From: Casuarina equisetifolia
Lineage: Eukaryota > Streptophyta > Magnoliopsida > Fagales > Casuarinaceae
Length of the DNA stretch: 64,000 bases
Direction of reading: 5' to 3'
NCBI GenBank assembly: GCA_028551475.1
Contig: CM052359.1
Span: forward strand, 15,563,583 to 15,627,582
Below are positions 12,705 through 26,059 of this stretch, in pieces (within the stretch, counting starts at the first letter, position 1; the number at the start of each line of letters is the position of its first letter). The translations under genes were made by a program, and so were the position numbers. A model generated the notes under the pieces. It was not told the origin of the DNA. It searched no databases and worked only from the letters and a program-made list of their open reading frames with translations.

Positions 12705-14289
12705 TGTAAGGTATAATGGCTAACTAAAAAGGTTGGGGGAAGGGTTTTCAATTGGTTTTCTAGCAATATATATCTACAATAAGGTATTTAAATCTTACAC
12801 AACCAAATCAAACAAGCATAAGAGATAAGCATAAAATCAAGTTTAAAGCATCATGGACAGCAAAGAGAGATAACAATTTTTCTATGATGGTTCGGCCTTT
12901 TTCACCTACTTCCACCTCTTTTTCCTTCAACACAACCAGTAGGATTTTGCTTGACTTATTGATTCGGAGAAAGTGTTCTCCTAACCTTCCCAATCTCTCC
13001 TAAAAGAGATTCCAGTACAACGTGGTTACAATTAAGGTTCTTCCAACCTTATTACAAAGTAATCCCCCGATGATATGTAATATAAGTGAGGGATATTGCT
13101 AATTAAAAAGCTTAAGCATATATAGTTTCAATCAAAGTTCTAATCATGAAACTCCCAAATTATAGAGAGTTAAGGTTTTAGATTTACAATCAAGTTTATG
13201 GGAAATATAAGATTATAATTCATCAACATATAAACAAGATCATATAAAAGTATAATCAAGAAGAATATGATCTTAAAAGTAGTATCACTGAATAGCTTCT
13301 TAGAATCACAAGATAGTAAGCATGAGTAAATCTTTCTGCTTTTAAGATGTCTTGGTAAAACTTATGCAAGAACTTTTTTTTACATTGTTGAAACTAGCTT
13401 TTATAGAAGATTCAAACAAGATAAACTTGATTTAAGTTCTCTGGCAAACCTGACATAAACAAGAAGCTTTTTCTCACTGAGAAACTGAAATTGCTCATCA
13501 ATTAATAGTCGAGGCCTTGATTCAAACTTCTGAACATCACAATCATTCATTCTGATATTCAAATCTATTTTCTTCTTGTTAGAAAAGAAACCTCTTGTCT
13601 GCAAAGAGATGATGGTGTCGTTATTGTCAAATAGAAGCCCTAGCTTCTAATTACTTAAGACCACTTAATAGGTGTGGCTTTGTTTTGCATGACACCATTT
13701 TAGTTAGTGTGGTGATGGACTTGGCTTTAGGTCATATTTTAATCATGGGCTTAATAATCAATCTTCCTCCATGTAGGCTTGCGGTGATGGACTTAGCTTT
13801 AGGTTAGATCTAATCATAGGCTTAATAATCAATCTTTCTCCATGTGGGCTTAACCTCTTAGTTTAGCCTTAGTCACATAGGGGCTAACTCATTTGGGCTT
13901 AAGCTTCTTAGACTAGATTTGTCATACCTTCGTCTTAAGCTTCTTGATTTAAGCTTGTATATGCATAAGCTTTATAAAGTAAATTGAACCTTCTTAGCAT
14001 AGCTTTCTTGCAATAAAATAATTGCAAGCATCATATTCTTTTTTATATGCAATTCAAGAATATAATATTATTTTTTATGCTAAGAAAATATTCCCCTTTT
14101 AATGCATAAGTATGACTTTAATATATTAAAATGTAGGAAGCCAGCTACTTTACAATATCATCAATTGAAAATTATAATTTGTACACCTTTTATTTCCTTG
14201 CTATTCAATTTAGCACATGAGCATATGAAAACCATTTATATTATATGCAACCAAAATTTGTAACAACAAAACATATCTTTTTTCCAAAA
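12705..14289 (-). repeat. copia-type LTR (family L1), inverted, inside gypsy-B
   Basis: Starts TGTAAGGTATAATGGC, the reverse of the LTR tail at 15983, and ends near TTTTTTCCAAAAA, the reverse of the LTR head. A CACCTACTTCCA..CTCTTTT phrase and a TGTAGGAA..C phrase place it in the same family as 14364-15983 and 40620-42135. It is well diverged; A-runs at both ends hide any target duplication. Confidence 0.65.
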
Positions 14290-14363
14290 AATAATACCCT
14301 GACCATACAAAGGGAAAGGAAGCTAGTAGTACTATTAGGTTCATGGAGTAAAGGGGTATCATT
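14290..14363 (+). mobile_element. gypsy-B sliver between two LTR insertions
   Basis: 74 bp of gypsy-B coding-region remnant left between the inverted LTR and the next solo LTR. It ends in TCATT, the left copy of the next target duplication. Confidence 0.6.
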
Positions 14364-15983
14364 TGTTGGAAAATAGGGTTTTGTTGTGACTAAAAATATT
14401 TGGTAAATATAAATTCTTGAAATATGTTTTTCATATGTGCAAAAGAAAATTATAGGAAGTAAAAGGTGTAAAAATTATCATATCAATTAATGATATTATA
14501 AAGTAACCGGGTTCCTACATTTCTTCATAAAACATATTCAAAAAGTTTTTTTTTTGTGAAATATATTTGTGTATTATGCCAAAAATATATTTGAATATTT
14601 TATTAAGAAATATGATACTTGGCTTTATGCACTTGTAGGAACATGAGAAGCATTGATTCTACCTTGATATTAATTCAAAGCTAAGATATGTATTACACCA
14701 AAATATGAACTTTATAAAAGATCATATTTTTGGACTGAGTTTACATAATTGGACTATGGATCCTGTTGATATTGGACCGTATTTATTTGTTGGATCTTTT
14801 GTTACTGGACTACTGTTTTGTGATGCAGCTTGAGTTTGCTATGGCCCGACCCTGCTGAAAGAAGCCTACTTGCGCTCACTATAGTGTCGTCTCATTCATT
14901 AGAGCTACGGTGTCATCTCATTCATTAGAGGTGCGCATGCTATGGTGTTGTCTCACTTACTAGAGATACGCTTGCCATGACGTCATCTCACTTAATAGAA
15001 AGATGCACATAATAGGGTTCTCGATCATTTTGCCTTAGCCGCTGTTCTTCGGTCTCCGGTGTCATCTTTGCTTCTCTCGAGTGTTGAATCCTCAACGGGA
15101 GGATTTTGGAGGAGACTAGTTATCAGAACGGTCAGATTGAAGCTCTAATAAATGATATGAGGTTGATTTGATGGATGGGTCACTATTCTTAATGGGAAGA
15201 AAGCTATGGTTCAGGTTTGATCTAAAAAACCTTAGATCTGCTCTCTATTTAAAGGAGATGTATGAGTGAAGATAGAGATTGATGATCTACTTCTATTTGA
15301 AGTGTTCTCTTTATGAAGAAAATCTCTTAAGCTCACTTATTATTTTATTCAAGTTCGTTCATCTCTCGGTGACTCACAAGGGTTCAATGATATTTGATTT
15401 GGCTTAATCTTTGATTATACAATTGATTCTAGCTTGTTTAACATTATTTGTGCTAATTACATTTAAAAATATTCACTACATATAAATATTAGGGAAAATA
15501 TGAAACCCTAATTTACTCAAATTGGGGATTTCGTGATAGGAGCTTTGCATCTTGTTATATATACTTAAATAGCTCCTCTGATTAGCAATATCCCTTAAAC
15601 TAACATATTATTTAGGGATTTGCTATTGTACATGATCTTTTGATCATAATTTATATTTGGACTTGAGAATTCATTTTAGAAGGAATTATTTGGATTAGGG
15701 AGAACATGTTCTCCTAATCTGATTAAGTAAAGGACATTTCAATTGGTTGGATTGAAGGAGAAGAGGGTAGATGTAAGACTTAAGGATTAAGTGCCGAACC
15801 ACTGTGGTAAATTGGGTCTTAATTCTCTTACTCTTTATTGATTTGAATAACTTTGTTTGTTTACTACTTATTAATCCATTAATTGTTATATTAATTAGAT
15901 TAAATTTTTTATATCAGACAAAAGTATCATATTGTTAGATTAACAATTCAACCCCCCTTCTTGTTAAGCCATAAAACCTAACA
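14364..15983 (+). repeat. copia-type solo LTR (family L1), perfect target duplication
   Basis: 1620 bp from TGTTGGAAAATAGGG to AAAACCTAACA, flanked by TCATT at 14359-14363 and 15984-15988. The 3' part carries the CAATTCAACCCCCCTTCTTG phrase common near the ends of plant copia LTRs. With no internal sequence it is a solo LTR made by recombination between two LTRs. The exact target duplication and intact ends suggest a fairly young insertion. Confidence 0.9.
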
Positions 15984-16089
15984 TCATTGGTGGCTATTAA
16001 TGGACCTAGTTTTTGTTTATGGGTGTTAGAGCATCCATATTATGTAGTAGGCAGCTCAAGGTTAGAGATATGGGCCAAAAAAAGGCAAT

Positions 16090-17480
16090 ACCAACTGGTT
16101 TGGAAAGAATGAATGAGCAGTTTGAGGATGTGTTTGAAACCTCTACCCATCTTCTCCCTAGCTTGGAGTTTGACCTCCATATCCCATTATAAGTGGGAAA
16201 TGAACTAGTTAATATTAGACTTTGTTGTTATCCATATGTGCAAAATGCCAAAACTGAGAAGATGGCAGATGAAATGTTAACTTCTGGGGTAATTTACAAT
16301 AACTTTAGTCCATTTGCATCTTTGGTGTTATTGGTTAAGAAACATGATAAGAGTTAAAAATTTTGTCTGGGTTATCGTGCTTTGAATGAGCTTATAATTA
16401 AGCAAAAATTTTGATATCAATAATGGATGAACTTTTGGATGAGATTCACGGAGTAACCAGGTTCTCCATACCACCAAGTGCAAGTGTTTTTACTAGACAT
16501 TCCAAAAACAACCTTTAAGATGCACCAAGGCCGTTATAAGCTTCTTTTTGTGCCATTTGAATTAACCAATGCCCCAACCACTTTTCAAGGCCTAATGAAT
16601 CACATATTTCGGTTGCACTTGAGGAAGTTTGTGCTTATCTTCTTTGATGATATCCTTGTTTACAACTTGACATGAAAGAGTTATGTACAACATTTATGGG
16701 TTGTTTTATAGCTTATGAGAGACCACAAGCTCCACGCTAAAAGCAGTAAGTATGTCTCTGCTAGAGGGTGAATTGATTACTTGGGGCACATCATTTTAGG
16801 TGGAGGCATTGAGGACCTTAAGAAGAAAAAATACATGTTGGCATGGCCTTAACCAACCTTAGTTAAAACATTAAGAGGATTTTTAAGACTCCTAGATTAC
16901 TATTAGAGGTTTGTAAAGGATTATGGATTGGTGAGCCAACCCTTGACACATATGCTTAAAAAAGATAACTTCTAATGGTTAAAGGAATCATTTCAAGCGT
17001 TCAAAAAGCTTACGTAGGCAATGAGTGCTACATCTATATTGGCAATGCCTAATTTCAAGAAACTATTTATGTTAGAGATGGAGGCATGTTATGAAGGCAT
17101 AGGAATAGTGTTGATGCAAGAAGGAAGGCCGATAACCAAACTTAGTTAAGCCCTAGCACCAAAACATTTAGGCCTCTCCACCTATGAGAAGAAGTTGTTA
17201 GTAGTTGTGATAGTTGTATAGAAATGGAGGTTGTATTTACTAGGGAACTATTTCATTACACTTATGGAACATAACAGACCAAAGCACTTGCTGGAATAGA
17301 GAGTGACCACTCTTGCCTAGTATAAGTGGCTTACTAAACTCCTTGGGTTTGACTATGAGATCCAACAAAAATAAGTTATGGAATAGAGCCATAAATGTCC
17401 ATTCTTGACTTCCTACTAGCTTAAAGGACTCAAAGTTATTAGTCATGTCAGTCCCATAACTTGGTTGGATATAATAAGTG
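16090..17480 (+). mobile_element. gypsy-B reverse transcriptase and RNase H region (fossil)
   Basis: RT is recognisable around 16110-16700 (LPSLEFDLHIPL-type start, FELTNAPTTFQ and FFDDIL motifs). RNase H follows at about 17030-17300. The order is that of Ty3/gypsy and the RT wording resembles chromoviruses. The region is broken. Confidence 0.75.
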
Positions 17481-17599
17481 TTACAAAACTATAAAGGGGA
17501 CTCCTACATTTAGGGTGATAGCAAAATTGGCAATTGATTCATTGGCTCATCCAAATTACCATTTAAGCAAAGGAGTACTTAAATTCAAGGACAAGGTTA

Positions 17600-18761
17600 T
17601 GGTGGGGAGCCATGACTCTTTACAAGATTAGATAGTCCAACAACTACATGACTTAAATGTTGGAGGTCACTCTAGGATTAGGAGCATGCTAAAGAAGGTA
17701 CAACAACATTTTTATTGGCCAAACATGAGGTAAACAATTAAGGCATGGGTGGCCAAGTGTGAGGTATGTCAGAGATATAAGGTAGAGGAAGTGTTGTATC
17801 TTGAATTACTATAACCCTTGCTCGTGCCTAGCCAAGCATGATAGGACATGTCCATGGATTTTATGGAGGGACTACCTTGTAACAAGGGTAAGGACACCAT
17901 TTTGGTTATGGTGGATCATTTTACTAAATATGTCCACTTCATTAGGTTAAGTCATCCTTTCTTTGCAACACAAGTGGCAACTTCTTTTATCAACGAAGTG
18001 GCTAAGTTGCTTGGGTTGCCTAACACAATTATAAGTGACCAAGACCCCATTTTTATTAGTAAGTTTTAAGAAGGAGTTGTTTAAGATCCTAAGGGTGAAA
18101 CTACTATGCAACATTTTATACACCCACAGACAAATGGTTAGATAAAGAAGGTCAATTAGTGCCTTGGTCAAATAGAGAAGGTTAATTGTGTTGCTTAAAT
18201 GGGGAGAGGCCACAAAGGTGGCATTCTTGGTTACCTTTAGCAAAGTGGTTGTACAACACCAACTACCATAGCGCTTTAGAGATGACCCCTTTCAAGGCAT
18301 TGTATGGCTATCACCCCCACTAGCCTCCTTACCATAACTTTGAACTCATTGGTGAAATAGATGTGGATGAATTCTTACAGAAACAAGCCTACATGATGGA
18401 ATTAGTCCTATCCTACTTGCAAAAAGTCAAGCTCGGATGGTGTCCAATGCAAATTGCAACCACTTAAAGAAGTAGTTTGGGCTAGGTGACTTAGTGACCT
18501 AAAGGTATAGCCATATCATTAGTATACTTTGTTTGGAAAGAGAGAACACAAGCTATCATTGTGATACTATGGACCTTACATGATCATATAATGAGTTAGA
18601 AAGGTAGTATACCAGTTAGTGCTTTCTAGCATCCACCCAATTTTTTATGTATCTTAACTAGAAAAGGTTGTCATGCAGAAATGTAGTACTTATCCAAGAG
18701 TTTTTCTCATGGATGGTGAGGGAAGACTACTAGTGGAGCCTTAGAAAGTGCTAGAACATTG
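17600..18761 (+). mobile_element. gypsy-B integrase region (fossil)
   Basis: The H..H..C..C zinc segment (about 17640-17780; HFYWPNM, CEVCQRY) and the start of the catalytic core (about 17848-18066; SMDFMEGLP, IISDQD) are visible. After 18250 only fragments of the C-terminal part remain. Confidence 0.75.
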
Positions 18762-18766
18762 CTTGG

Positions 18767-20118
18767 TGATAACTTTATTTTTATAGAGTTGTTTTGATTG
18801 TTCAGGATATAAATAATACAATTTTGTGAGATAATATTTAATTTTTTATATATTTAATTAAATATTTATTATTTATGCATCAAATCCCAAAAGAGAGACA
18901 TGAAGAAAAGAAGCAAGGCGCATGAGGAATAAAAGAAAAAGAAAAAAAAGAAGAAGAGAAAGCAACATGTATAGTAGCAGGAAAAAGACAAAAGGATAAT
19001 AAAGTAAAAATAAAGGTTAGGAGACTGAATTATGAAGAGTGAATCTAAGGCACACCTCCCAAGACAAGATAAAAGGAAAAGCAATGTGAGGAGAAGAGAA
19101 ATGCCGCACAAGAGGAAAAAAGAGGGAGAAGAAAGAAAGAAAATTATGTCACTAAAACCAAGACTAAGGGGAGAGAAAAAGAAAAGGAAAAAAAAAGAGA
19201 AAGGAGAGGTGCGATAGCTCACCTCTACTTTATGTAATTCCTAATTTTGGTTTGATTTGTAAGAGTTCTACAAAGAATTCTTGAAGAGAAGATAGTGTGG
19301 TCACAACTTTCCTATTTTTTCATTTAAGATGTTTTGCTTAATTTCTAACATTGTTTTGGTTTATTATTTAATTAAATTCTAAATTCCCTTTGTTAGAGCA
19401 ACGATGTAGCCTAACTATGATGATGTGAGTTTTTAAGTTTCTATGCTTTTCAAGATATTTTATTTATGTGAGTTATATATTATTGTGCTAAATGCTTTTA
19501 AATAATTGGCCACCATTTGAATGATTTGATATGCATGTTTGAGACTAAGAGGTAATAATATGTAGTTGTTTCTTCTAATATATAACCATAAATTAAATAT
19601 GGATAGGCATATATCATATTGTTTGTATGACTTTTAGTAATAAGATGATCGAAAGATTTATTATAAACTAGGAATGTTCATGGATCCTAATGTATTTTAT
19701 TTATTTCAATTCACATAAAAATATAGTGAATTAATAAATGGAGTAGGTTTACTATACCTAGACATAGGATAGTAAATAAATTAGGAAATTTTGCCATCAC
19801 ATAGGTATTATCATTCTTGTAGGCATAGATTATAGAAATTCATATTTAGTAGTTATGGTGAAATTGGACACTCTAACATGTTTCTCACATTGATCTTTCT
19901 TACTTGGATTTAATTTCATTTAGTCTTGAAATTTTGTTTGAAAATCTTTAATTTTAATTCAACATCAACCTTCTTTTGATTTGCTAGATAAATTTTAGAA
20001 TTAGTTCATTAGTAGTACTTAATTAGTCTATTATTCACCAATCTTTGTGGAATGATACATTTCTTATCATTATATTACTTGTTCATCATGCCCACTTGCA
20101 TTTAAAATTCATTGAACA
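18767..20118 (+). repeat. Athila-like solo LTR inside gypsy-B, perfect target duplication
   Basis: 1352 bp starting TGATAACTTTATTTTTATAG and ending ATTGAACA, flanked by CTTGG at 18762-18766 and 20119-20123. It is the same LTR family as gypsy-A, including the purine-rich early part at about 18890-19215, but diverged from it. There is no internal sequence, so it is a solo LTR. Confidence 0.9.
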
Positions 20119-20254
20119 CTTGGTGTGAAGAGGCAATGGCCCAAGGATAGACTTGCTAATCTAGTAGTTAGGAAGATATTGAATACATTCAGTGCCAATT
20201 TTCGTCCTTTAAAATTAACCTTTAGGGACAAGGGTTGTCTAAAGGGTAAAGGAT

Positions 20255-20629
20255 TGTTAGAACTAGATCTAAAAAGATGGCATGTGACTTTTGAAGGGCA
20301 AAATAAAGAAGCTACATAAGGGAAAAATTGGTAGAAGCCAACCAAGAAAAGGAATAAAAAAGAGGAAGAAGAGATAGGAAGGGGTATTAGACAAACTTAT
20401 AGCTTACTTTCTTCTTTCTAGTGTAACGTTACTTAGCTTCCTTTGTAGTAGAGTAGCCATCTTATTGTAATTTATGGTTGGGAAAACTTGCTGTGTTAGT
20501 GTTTTTCTCTTTCTAGCATTGTTGATGTAACTTTGAACTCCTTTTGTAATCAAGGAAATCATTTAGAAATAAGGGAAACTCTATCAAATATGAAGTGTTC
20601 TTAGTATATGTGGGATCCTTGTCTTAACA
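20255..20629 (+). repeat. gypsy-B 3' LTR
   Basis: 375 bp from TGTTAG to TTAACA, matching both flanks of the interrupted 5' LTR. A purine-rich AAAGGGTAAAGGA just before it is the likely polypurine tract. AAAAA follows as the right target duplication. Confidence 0.8.
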
Positions 20630-21578
20630 AAAAATCAAAGCAATTTTTACTTGATGTGCCATCCATTTGTCATTCTAGGAAAGCTATTTGTGAATTTCTG
20701 AAATTGCTCTAAACTTGTGTTTGCTAGTTTTTGTTGTTTCTCTAGTTTACATTCTTGATTCATTTTCTACCATAGTTTTGAGCCTTTATTTTGACCAAAT
20801 TTTCCCTTGCTTCAATACATATCAGTGTCTTCAATACCATTATTAGGACATAAGTTTCTCTAACTAATTCAATTACAATTCAATAGGAAACCGAACATTA
20901 TTTTCCCATAGGTTCAAGCTAGTTCAATTACAACTAACAACAAATAAACATCAAACGCTAAACTACGTTGGATGAAACTACGATCCACATTGCATACTAC
21001 ATTAGAGTATTAACTACACATTACAAGTACCTTATGTTACAACTAAGCTAGGATAAGAAATGTTATTGCTTGGATGATACTCTTCTTCATGTCCTCCTTG
21101 CTCATTGCCCTAAGCAGTTGGATGGGCTAGGCTTTTTCTTAAGACTTGTAGTTTGGGCCATAATATAAGATCTCTTTGTTTCCAACAACAAGCAAAGGAG
21201 AGAAGAAAGTACATGCCTTAAACCTTAATTTTTAATGCAAAGTGCATTGGTATGGATCTTATAGTAAGAACACCATTCAAGCTAAAAAATGAAGCTTTAA
21301 CACCAGTTTGTTAAGAAATATAACAATAGTCATAACTAGTCACAATACACACCTAAACATAGAAGATTTTATGAGATTTGAGGCTTAAAGAATTGTCTTG
21401 GTGTTTTCTTACAAATAACTGCATTAGTGTAGTCTTTTTACTTTTCTTACTCTTTCACACACTTGGTATCTCCTTTTAATTTTTATTGGCTTCTTAATAG
21501 AACAAAAAAGCTACCAAACATGCACAACACCTAAAAACATTACAAGTTCAATTGTATCTAAAATTACTATACTATTTT
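20630..21578. other. spacer between gypsy-B and copia-A
   Basis: AT-rich, with no coding similarity or repeat recognised. It ends in ATTTT, the left copy of the copia-A target duplication. Confidence 0.5.
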
Positions 21579-22941
21579 TGTTAAATATATTTGATGTTGA
21601 CAATGATTGAAAAATTATTTTCATAATTTTATATGGATATTTAAATTAGATCATTTTAACTCTATCTTGTGCCAATAAAAATGTGGAACATATGTCACAC
21701 AAATAATCAAGATGATGATTAGTTGTAAACAAAAATGGTTATACATTTTGGTTTGATCATCAAGTACCTGTGGTTATTATGCTTAAATGACTTACCTTGA
21801 AATAAATTGTTAACTATGTCTACGAATTTGAATGAGACTATTGGTTCGGAAACAAATAATTAAATGCATAGAATCATTTCTGTATTAAAGAAAAATCTAA
21901 AACAAATATTGAAATAAAATTACATAGGTGTTGTTGCATTGTTTGACTGTGTGTTGAAACTAAATGAAACAATGCACTTTGCTTAATACATAAGTGGTTG
22001 GTCGAGACAGGTTAGGAAAAATTCTTGCCCACACTTCTAAACCTGCCTTTCTCATCTTATTTTTCCTTCTCTGTTTTGAGACATGTAGATGACATTTGAA
22101 GGCAAGAATCCGATCAAAATGGAAGCTTTTTAAAAAGGAAATCAAGGGGTTTTGACTACAAAATGGTATGATTTTTGTTTTACCAAAAAAAGAAAAGGTT
22201 TTATTAGAAATTATATATAGTGATGGCTAGGGTTTTTGACACATACACATGATTCTTGAGAAAAACTATCTATATGCTCTTGTGAAAAATAGTCTGTGAA
22301 GCAACATTCCTTGTATGATCATATGAGCTTATGGTAGTCTTTTTCTATTTTAAGTGCTCTTTGATTTGTTATATAATCCTGCAAGAAAATGCATGTGATA
22401 TCTTCAAAAGGTTTGTTTAAGATAATTTAATAATTGCATTGCAATTTTATTGCAATTTCTTTAACCTTTTGTCCTTGATTAAGACTAGTGTTAGTTCTTT
22501 ACCTTTTGTCAAGACAAAAATATTGCTACTTGAACTCCAATTTCTATAACTTGTGGTTTAAATATGTAGTTGTGATTTGTAAGGTTTCTTTTTGCTAGAA
22601 ATATAAAATTATGAGTTATGGTGTTGAGACTCTGTGTAGTCTCAGGTTTGTTGTGTTGTATTGAGAAGTCGTGTATGGTTGGCTATTACATAAGTGAATT
22701 GTCGATCTTTAAGTTTGATGAACTAAAGATCAGGGTGTACCAAATTGTGGGAGTATAACTCTCACAAAAGTAAAAAGGCTTTCTTACTATTGGTAAAAAG
22801 GGGTGGAAGAAGGTCTAAGAGGGGGTCAAACCACTTAAACAATTTTCCTGTGTACAATTTTTTATTGCCTCTTTTTAAGATGAAAAAAAAAATAGCACAA
22901 CCTAATCCAACCCCTTTTTATTAGGTTATTCCATACCAACA
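21579..22941 (+). repeat. copia-A 5' LTR
   Basis: 1363 bp ending CCATACCAACA, matched along most of its length to 38022-39656. It should hold the element's promoter. Confidence 0.85.
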
Positions 22942-22943
22942 AG

Positions 22944-22959
22944 TGGTATTGAAGCTTGG
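22944..22959 (+). other. copia-A primer binding site
   Basis: TGGTATTGAAGCTTGG, two bases after the LTR, resembles the initiator-Met tRNA primer site TGGTATCAGAGC with changes. Confidence 0.65.
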
Positions 22960-23004
22960 GGCTTTGATAAATAAGGATTAACATCCTTGTAGCATATAGT
23001 TGGT

Positions 23005-24545
23005 ATGAATGTTAAGAAGAATATTATAGGCTATAACAAGCCACCTATATTTGATGGGTCAAACTATGGTCATTGGAAGCCAATGATGAAAATTTTCATG
23101 ATGGGTCAAGATATGGATGCTTGGTTTGTTACACAAAATGGAATGACAGTGAACAAAGATGAAACTAAGTGGACTAAAGAAGAAAAGAAAACTATGGTTC
23201 ATAATATTCATGTAATATGTATGCTTTATAATGATGTATGTGTGGTTAAATATAATAAAATATCTTCATGTGAAATTGCAAAAAATTTGGAAAAAGTTAC
23301 AAGTTGTATTTAAAGGAACAAGCAAAGTTAAGCCTTTAAAAATATTATTGGTTGTCCAAGGATATGAATTATTCTGTATGAAACTTGGTGAAACTATAAC
23401 TGAGATGTTTTGCAGATTTAGTGATATTGTGAATGAATTGAAATTGCTTGGTAAGGTCTATGAGAATAGTGAGCTGGTTAAGAAGGTGTTAGGATGCTTG
23501 TCTAAAACATGGGATGTAACAAAAACAACCATTGAGGAAGCTCATGATCTGGATAAATTATCTCTTGATGAACTGTCAGGGTCTTTTAAAGCTCATGAAT
23601 TAAGTCTTAAAAATAGAGAAATTGAAAAGGAGGAGGCTAAGGCATATAGAAATTTAGCCACATTCGAATTTGAGATTGATGAGTTAGTAATGTTAGCCAA
23701 AAAATTTAGGAAATTTTATAGGAGAGAAAAAGAAAAACATAAGGAAACCCTAGATCCTAGAGACAATATATGTTTTGAGTGTATGAAACTTGGTCACCTT
23801 AGAGTTGATTGTCCCATATTAAAAAATAAAAGTAGATCAACACAAAAACATAAGAATCAGGTAATGATGGCAACATGGGAAAATGAGTCATTGGCTTCAT
23901 CATCATTTGAAGAGGAGGAACTAGAAACCAAAAAAGAAAACCTGTGTCTAATGGCAAGTGAAAAAGGAGAGGTAAAATCTTTACTTTCTAATGATTTGGC
24001 TGATGGAAATGTGAAATCGATATTTTTTGATTTGCTAGTGTATGCTAGGAAGCTGAAAAATAAATGTGCTATGCTTGAATCAAAAAATAAAGTGATCAAA
24101 AGAGAGAATGATAAACTAAGAACAAATCTTTTATGTCAAAATGATATTGAAAAAGAAAATAAATTGCTTAAAGCAAGCATTGCAAATCTAGAAAATACCT
24201 TAAAGTCTTTTGCTTATGGAAATAAGATGGTTAAGAATATTCTAACATCACAACAAGGAACATATGATAAAGTTAGACTTGGCTATAATCAAAATCTAAA
24301 GGCAAAGGTCTTTACAAAGTTTTTTTGAAATAGATTGTGTACATCCTAGGGAAAATTCAATGTGTAAGTTTTGCAAGTATGTTGGTCATCATGTTACAAG
24401 TTGTCCTATTAGACCAGATAAACCTTATAAAATAAAACAAAAATGGATTCCTAAATGTATCTGTGTTGCTAATCGTGAAGGACCCAAGACAAAATGGGTA
24501 CCTAGAACTCCAACCATCACATTTGTGCCTAGAGGTTTGCCGTGA
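23005..24545 (+). mobile_element. copia-A gag region (fossil)
   Basis: Starts with a copia gag leader (FDGSNYGHWKPMM pattern), then a long helical gag core, a CCHC knuckle at 23771-23812 (CFEC..GHLRVDC), a Lys/Glu-rich coiled-coil-like part, and a second CCHC knuckle at about 24361-24405 (CKFC..GHHVTSC). Substantial open stretches remain, but the region is broken. Confidence 0.8.
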
Positions 24546-24559
24546 GAAGTTTAAAGTGC

Positions 24560-25830
24560 AGCAACCTTCTTAGTGGTATATGGACAGTGGCTATTCACAT
24601 CACATGACTAGAGGAAAGGATGATTTTTTAGTTTTAATGAACAACTTGGAGGAAAAGTATCTTTTGGAGATAGCTCTAAAGGAAAGATAGAGGGTTATGG
24701 TATTATAGGTAATCTGAATTCCTTTCATATTGTTGATGTGCTATTTGTATGTGGTTTGAAATATAAATTATGAAGCATTAGTCAATTGTGTGATAAAGGG
24801 TTTAGTGTTAAGTTTAAATCATCATGCTACATTAGAAAAAACAGTAAGAAAAATATATGGTTGATTAGGAAGTGAGTAGGAAATGTTTATGTAATAAACT
24901 TGCATGAAATTTTTGAAAGTGAGACATGTCTTGTAGTGAATAAATGTGATGATTGTTGGTTGTGACACAAATGACTAGGGCATGTAGGTATTAAAACCAT
25001 AGAAAACCTTGCAAGAAAAGAACTAGTTCTAGGATTGCTTACAATAAAGTTTAATGAAAATAGGGTTTGCCATGCTTATGTGAAAGGAAAACAACATAAA
25101 TCAAGTTTTACATCAAAAGAGGATGTAACCACCACATAACCATTGCAACTCATACATATGGATCTTTTTGGACCAGTTAGGACACTAAGCCTTGGAAACA
25201 ATAGTTATGCATTAGTCATTGTAGATGATTACTCTAGGTATACTTAGATAAATTTATTATCAAGCAAGGATGAAACCTTCAATAAGTTTGTCTATTTTTG
25301 CAATAATATTCAAAATAAAAAAGGGCTCATTATTTTCAAAATCAAAATTGATCATGGTAGGGAGTTTGAAAATATATGTTTTGAAAATTACTGCATAAAA
25401 AATGGTATTAGTCATAATTTTTCATCTCTTAAAACATCACAACAAAATGGATTGGTAGAATGGAAAAATAGAACTATTTAAGAGATGGCTAGAATGATGT
25501 TGTGTGATAAAAATTTACCAAAATATTTTTAAGGGAAAGCTATTAATACTGCATGTTATATCTGAAATCAAGTGTTCATTAGACCAATACTGAAACAAAC
25601 TCCTTTTGAATTGTTTTTTAAAAAGAAGCCAAACATTTCATACTTTCACTCCTTTGGATGCAAATGTTTTGTTTTGAATAACAAAAAGGAATCCTTGGGA
25701 AATTTTGATTCTCGAAGTGATGATGCCATTTTTTTTGGGATATTCACAATTTAGTAAAGCCTATAAAGTGTATAATAAGTGAACCCTAGTAGTAGAGGAA
25801 TCTATTCATGTAGTGATGATGAAACAAATC
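24560..25830 (+). mobile_element. copia-A protease and integrase region (fossil)
   Basis: A protease head is visible around 24575-24610 (MDSGYSHHMT). The integrase zinc part (about 24940-25060) and core (about 25140-25500; LIHMDLFGPVR, IVDDYSRYT) follow. The order protease-integrase-RT is diagnostic of Ty1/copia. Confidence 0.8.
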
Positions 25831-26059
25831 TGACAAACTTGGAGATAGTGATGAAGAGGCTCCTCCTATGTAGCTTAGTGATCATACATAAATTAATGAA
25901 GAAAAGGAAAGTGAGTTGGCAGTAAAAAATTGAAGAAATTGAACCTCGTTTTCCAAGAGTTAGAAATAAGGTAGACCAATCTTAAATAGTAGGTAGCATA
26001 AATGAAGAAGTATGCAACAAGTCAAAAACCTGAGATATATGTGAGTTTGTAACTTTTCT

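Larger units (their letters stand above)
7671..20629 (+). mobile_element. gypsy-B: Ty3/gypsy element, heavily nested and broken
   Basis: The element runs from TGTTAG to TTAACA and is flanked on both sides by AAAAA, a 5-bp target duplication. Parts in order are 5' LTR, gag, protease, reverse transcriptase, RNase H, integrase and 3' LTR, as in Ty3/gypsy; the RT wording resembles chromoviruses. It hosts LTR insertions at 11044-12675, 12705-14289, 14364-15983 and 18767-20118, and another insert inside its 5' LTR. It is clearly broken, with many breaks (dozens) over gag-pol. It is the oldest element of this block, since the others lie inside it. Confidence 0.85.

Noticed and set aside
19032-19217. 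Lys/Arg/Glu-rich frames in the Athila-like LTRs
   Set aside because: They result from the purine-rich tract, which is read as Lys, Arg and Glu in any frame.
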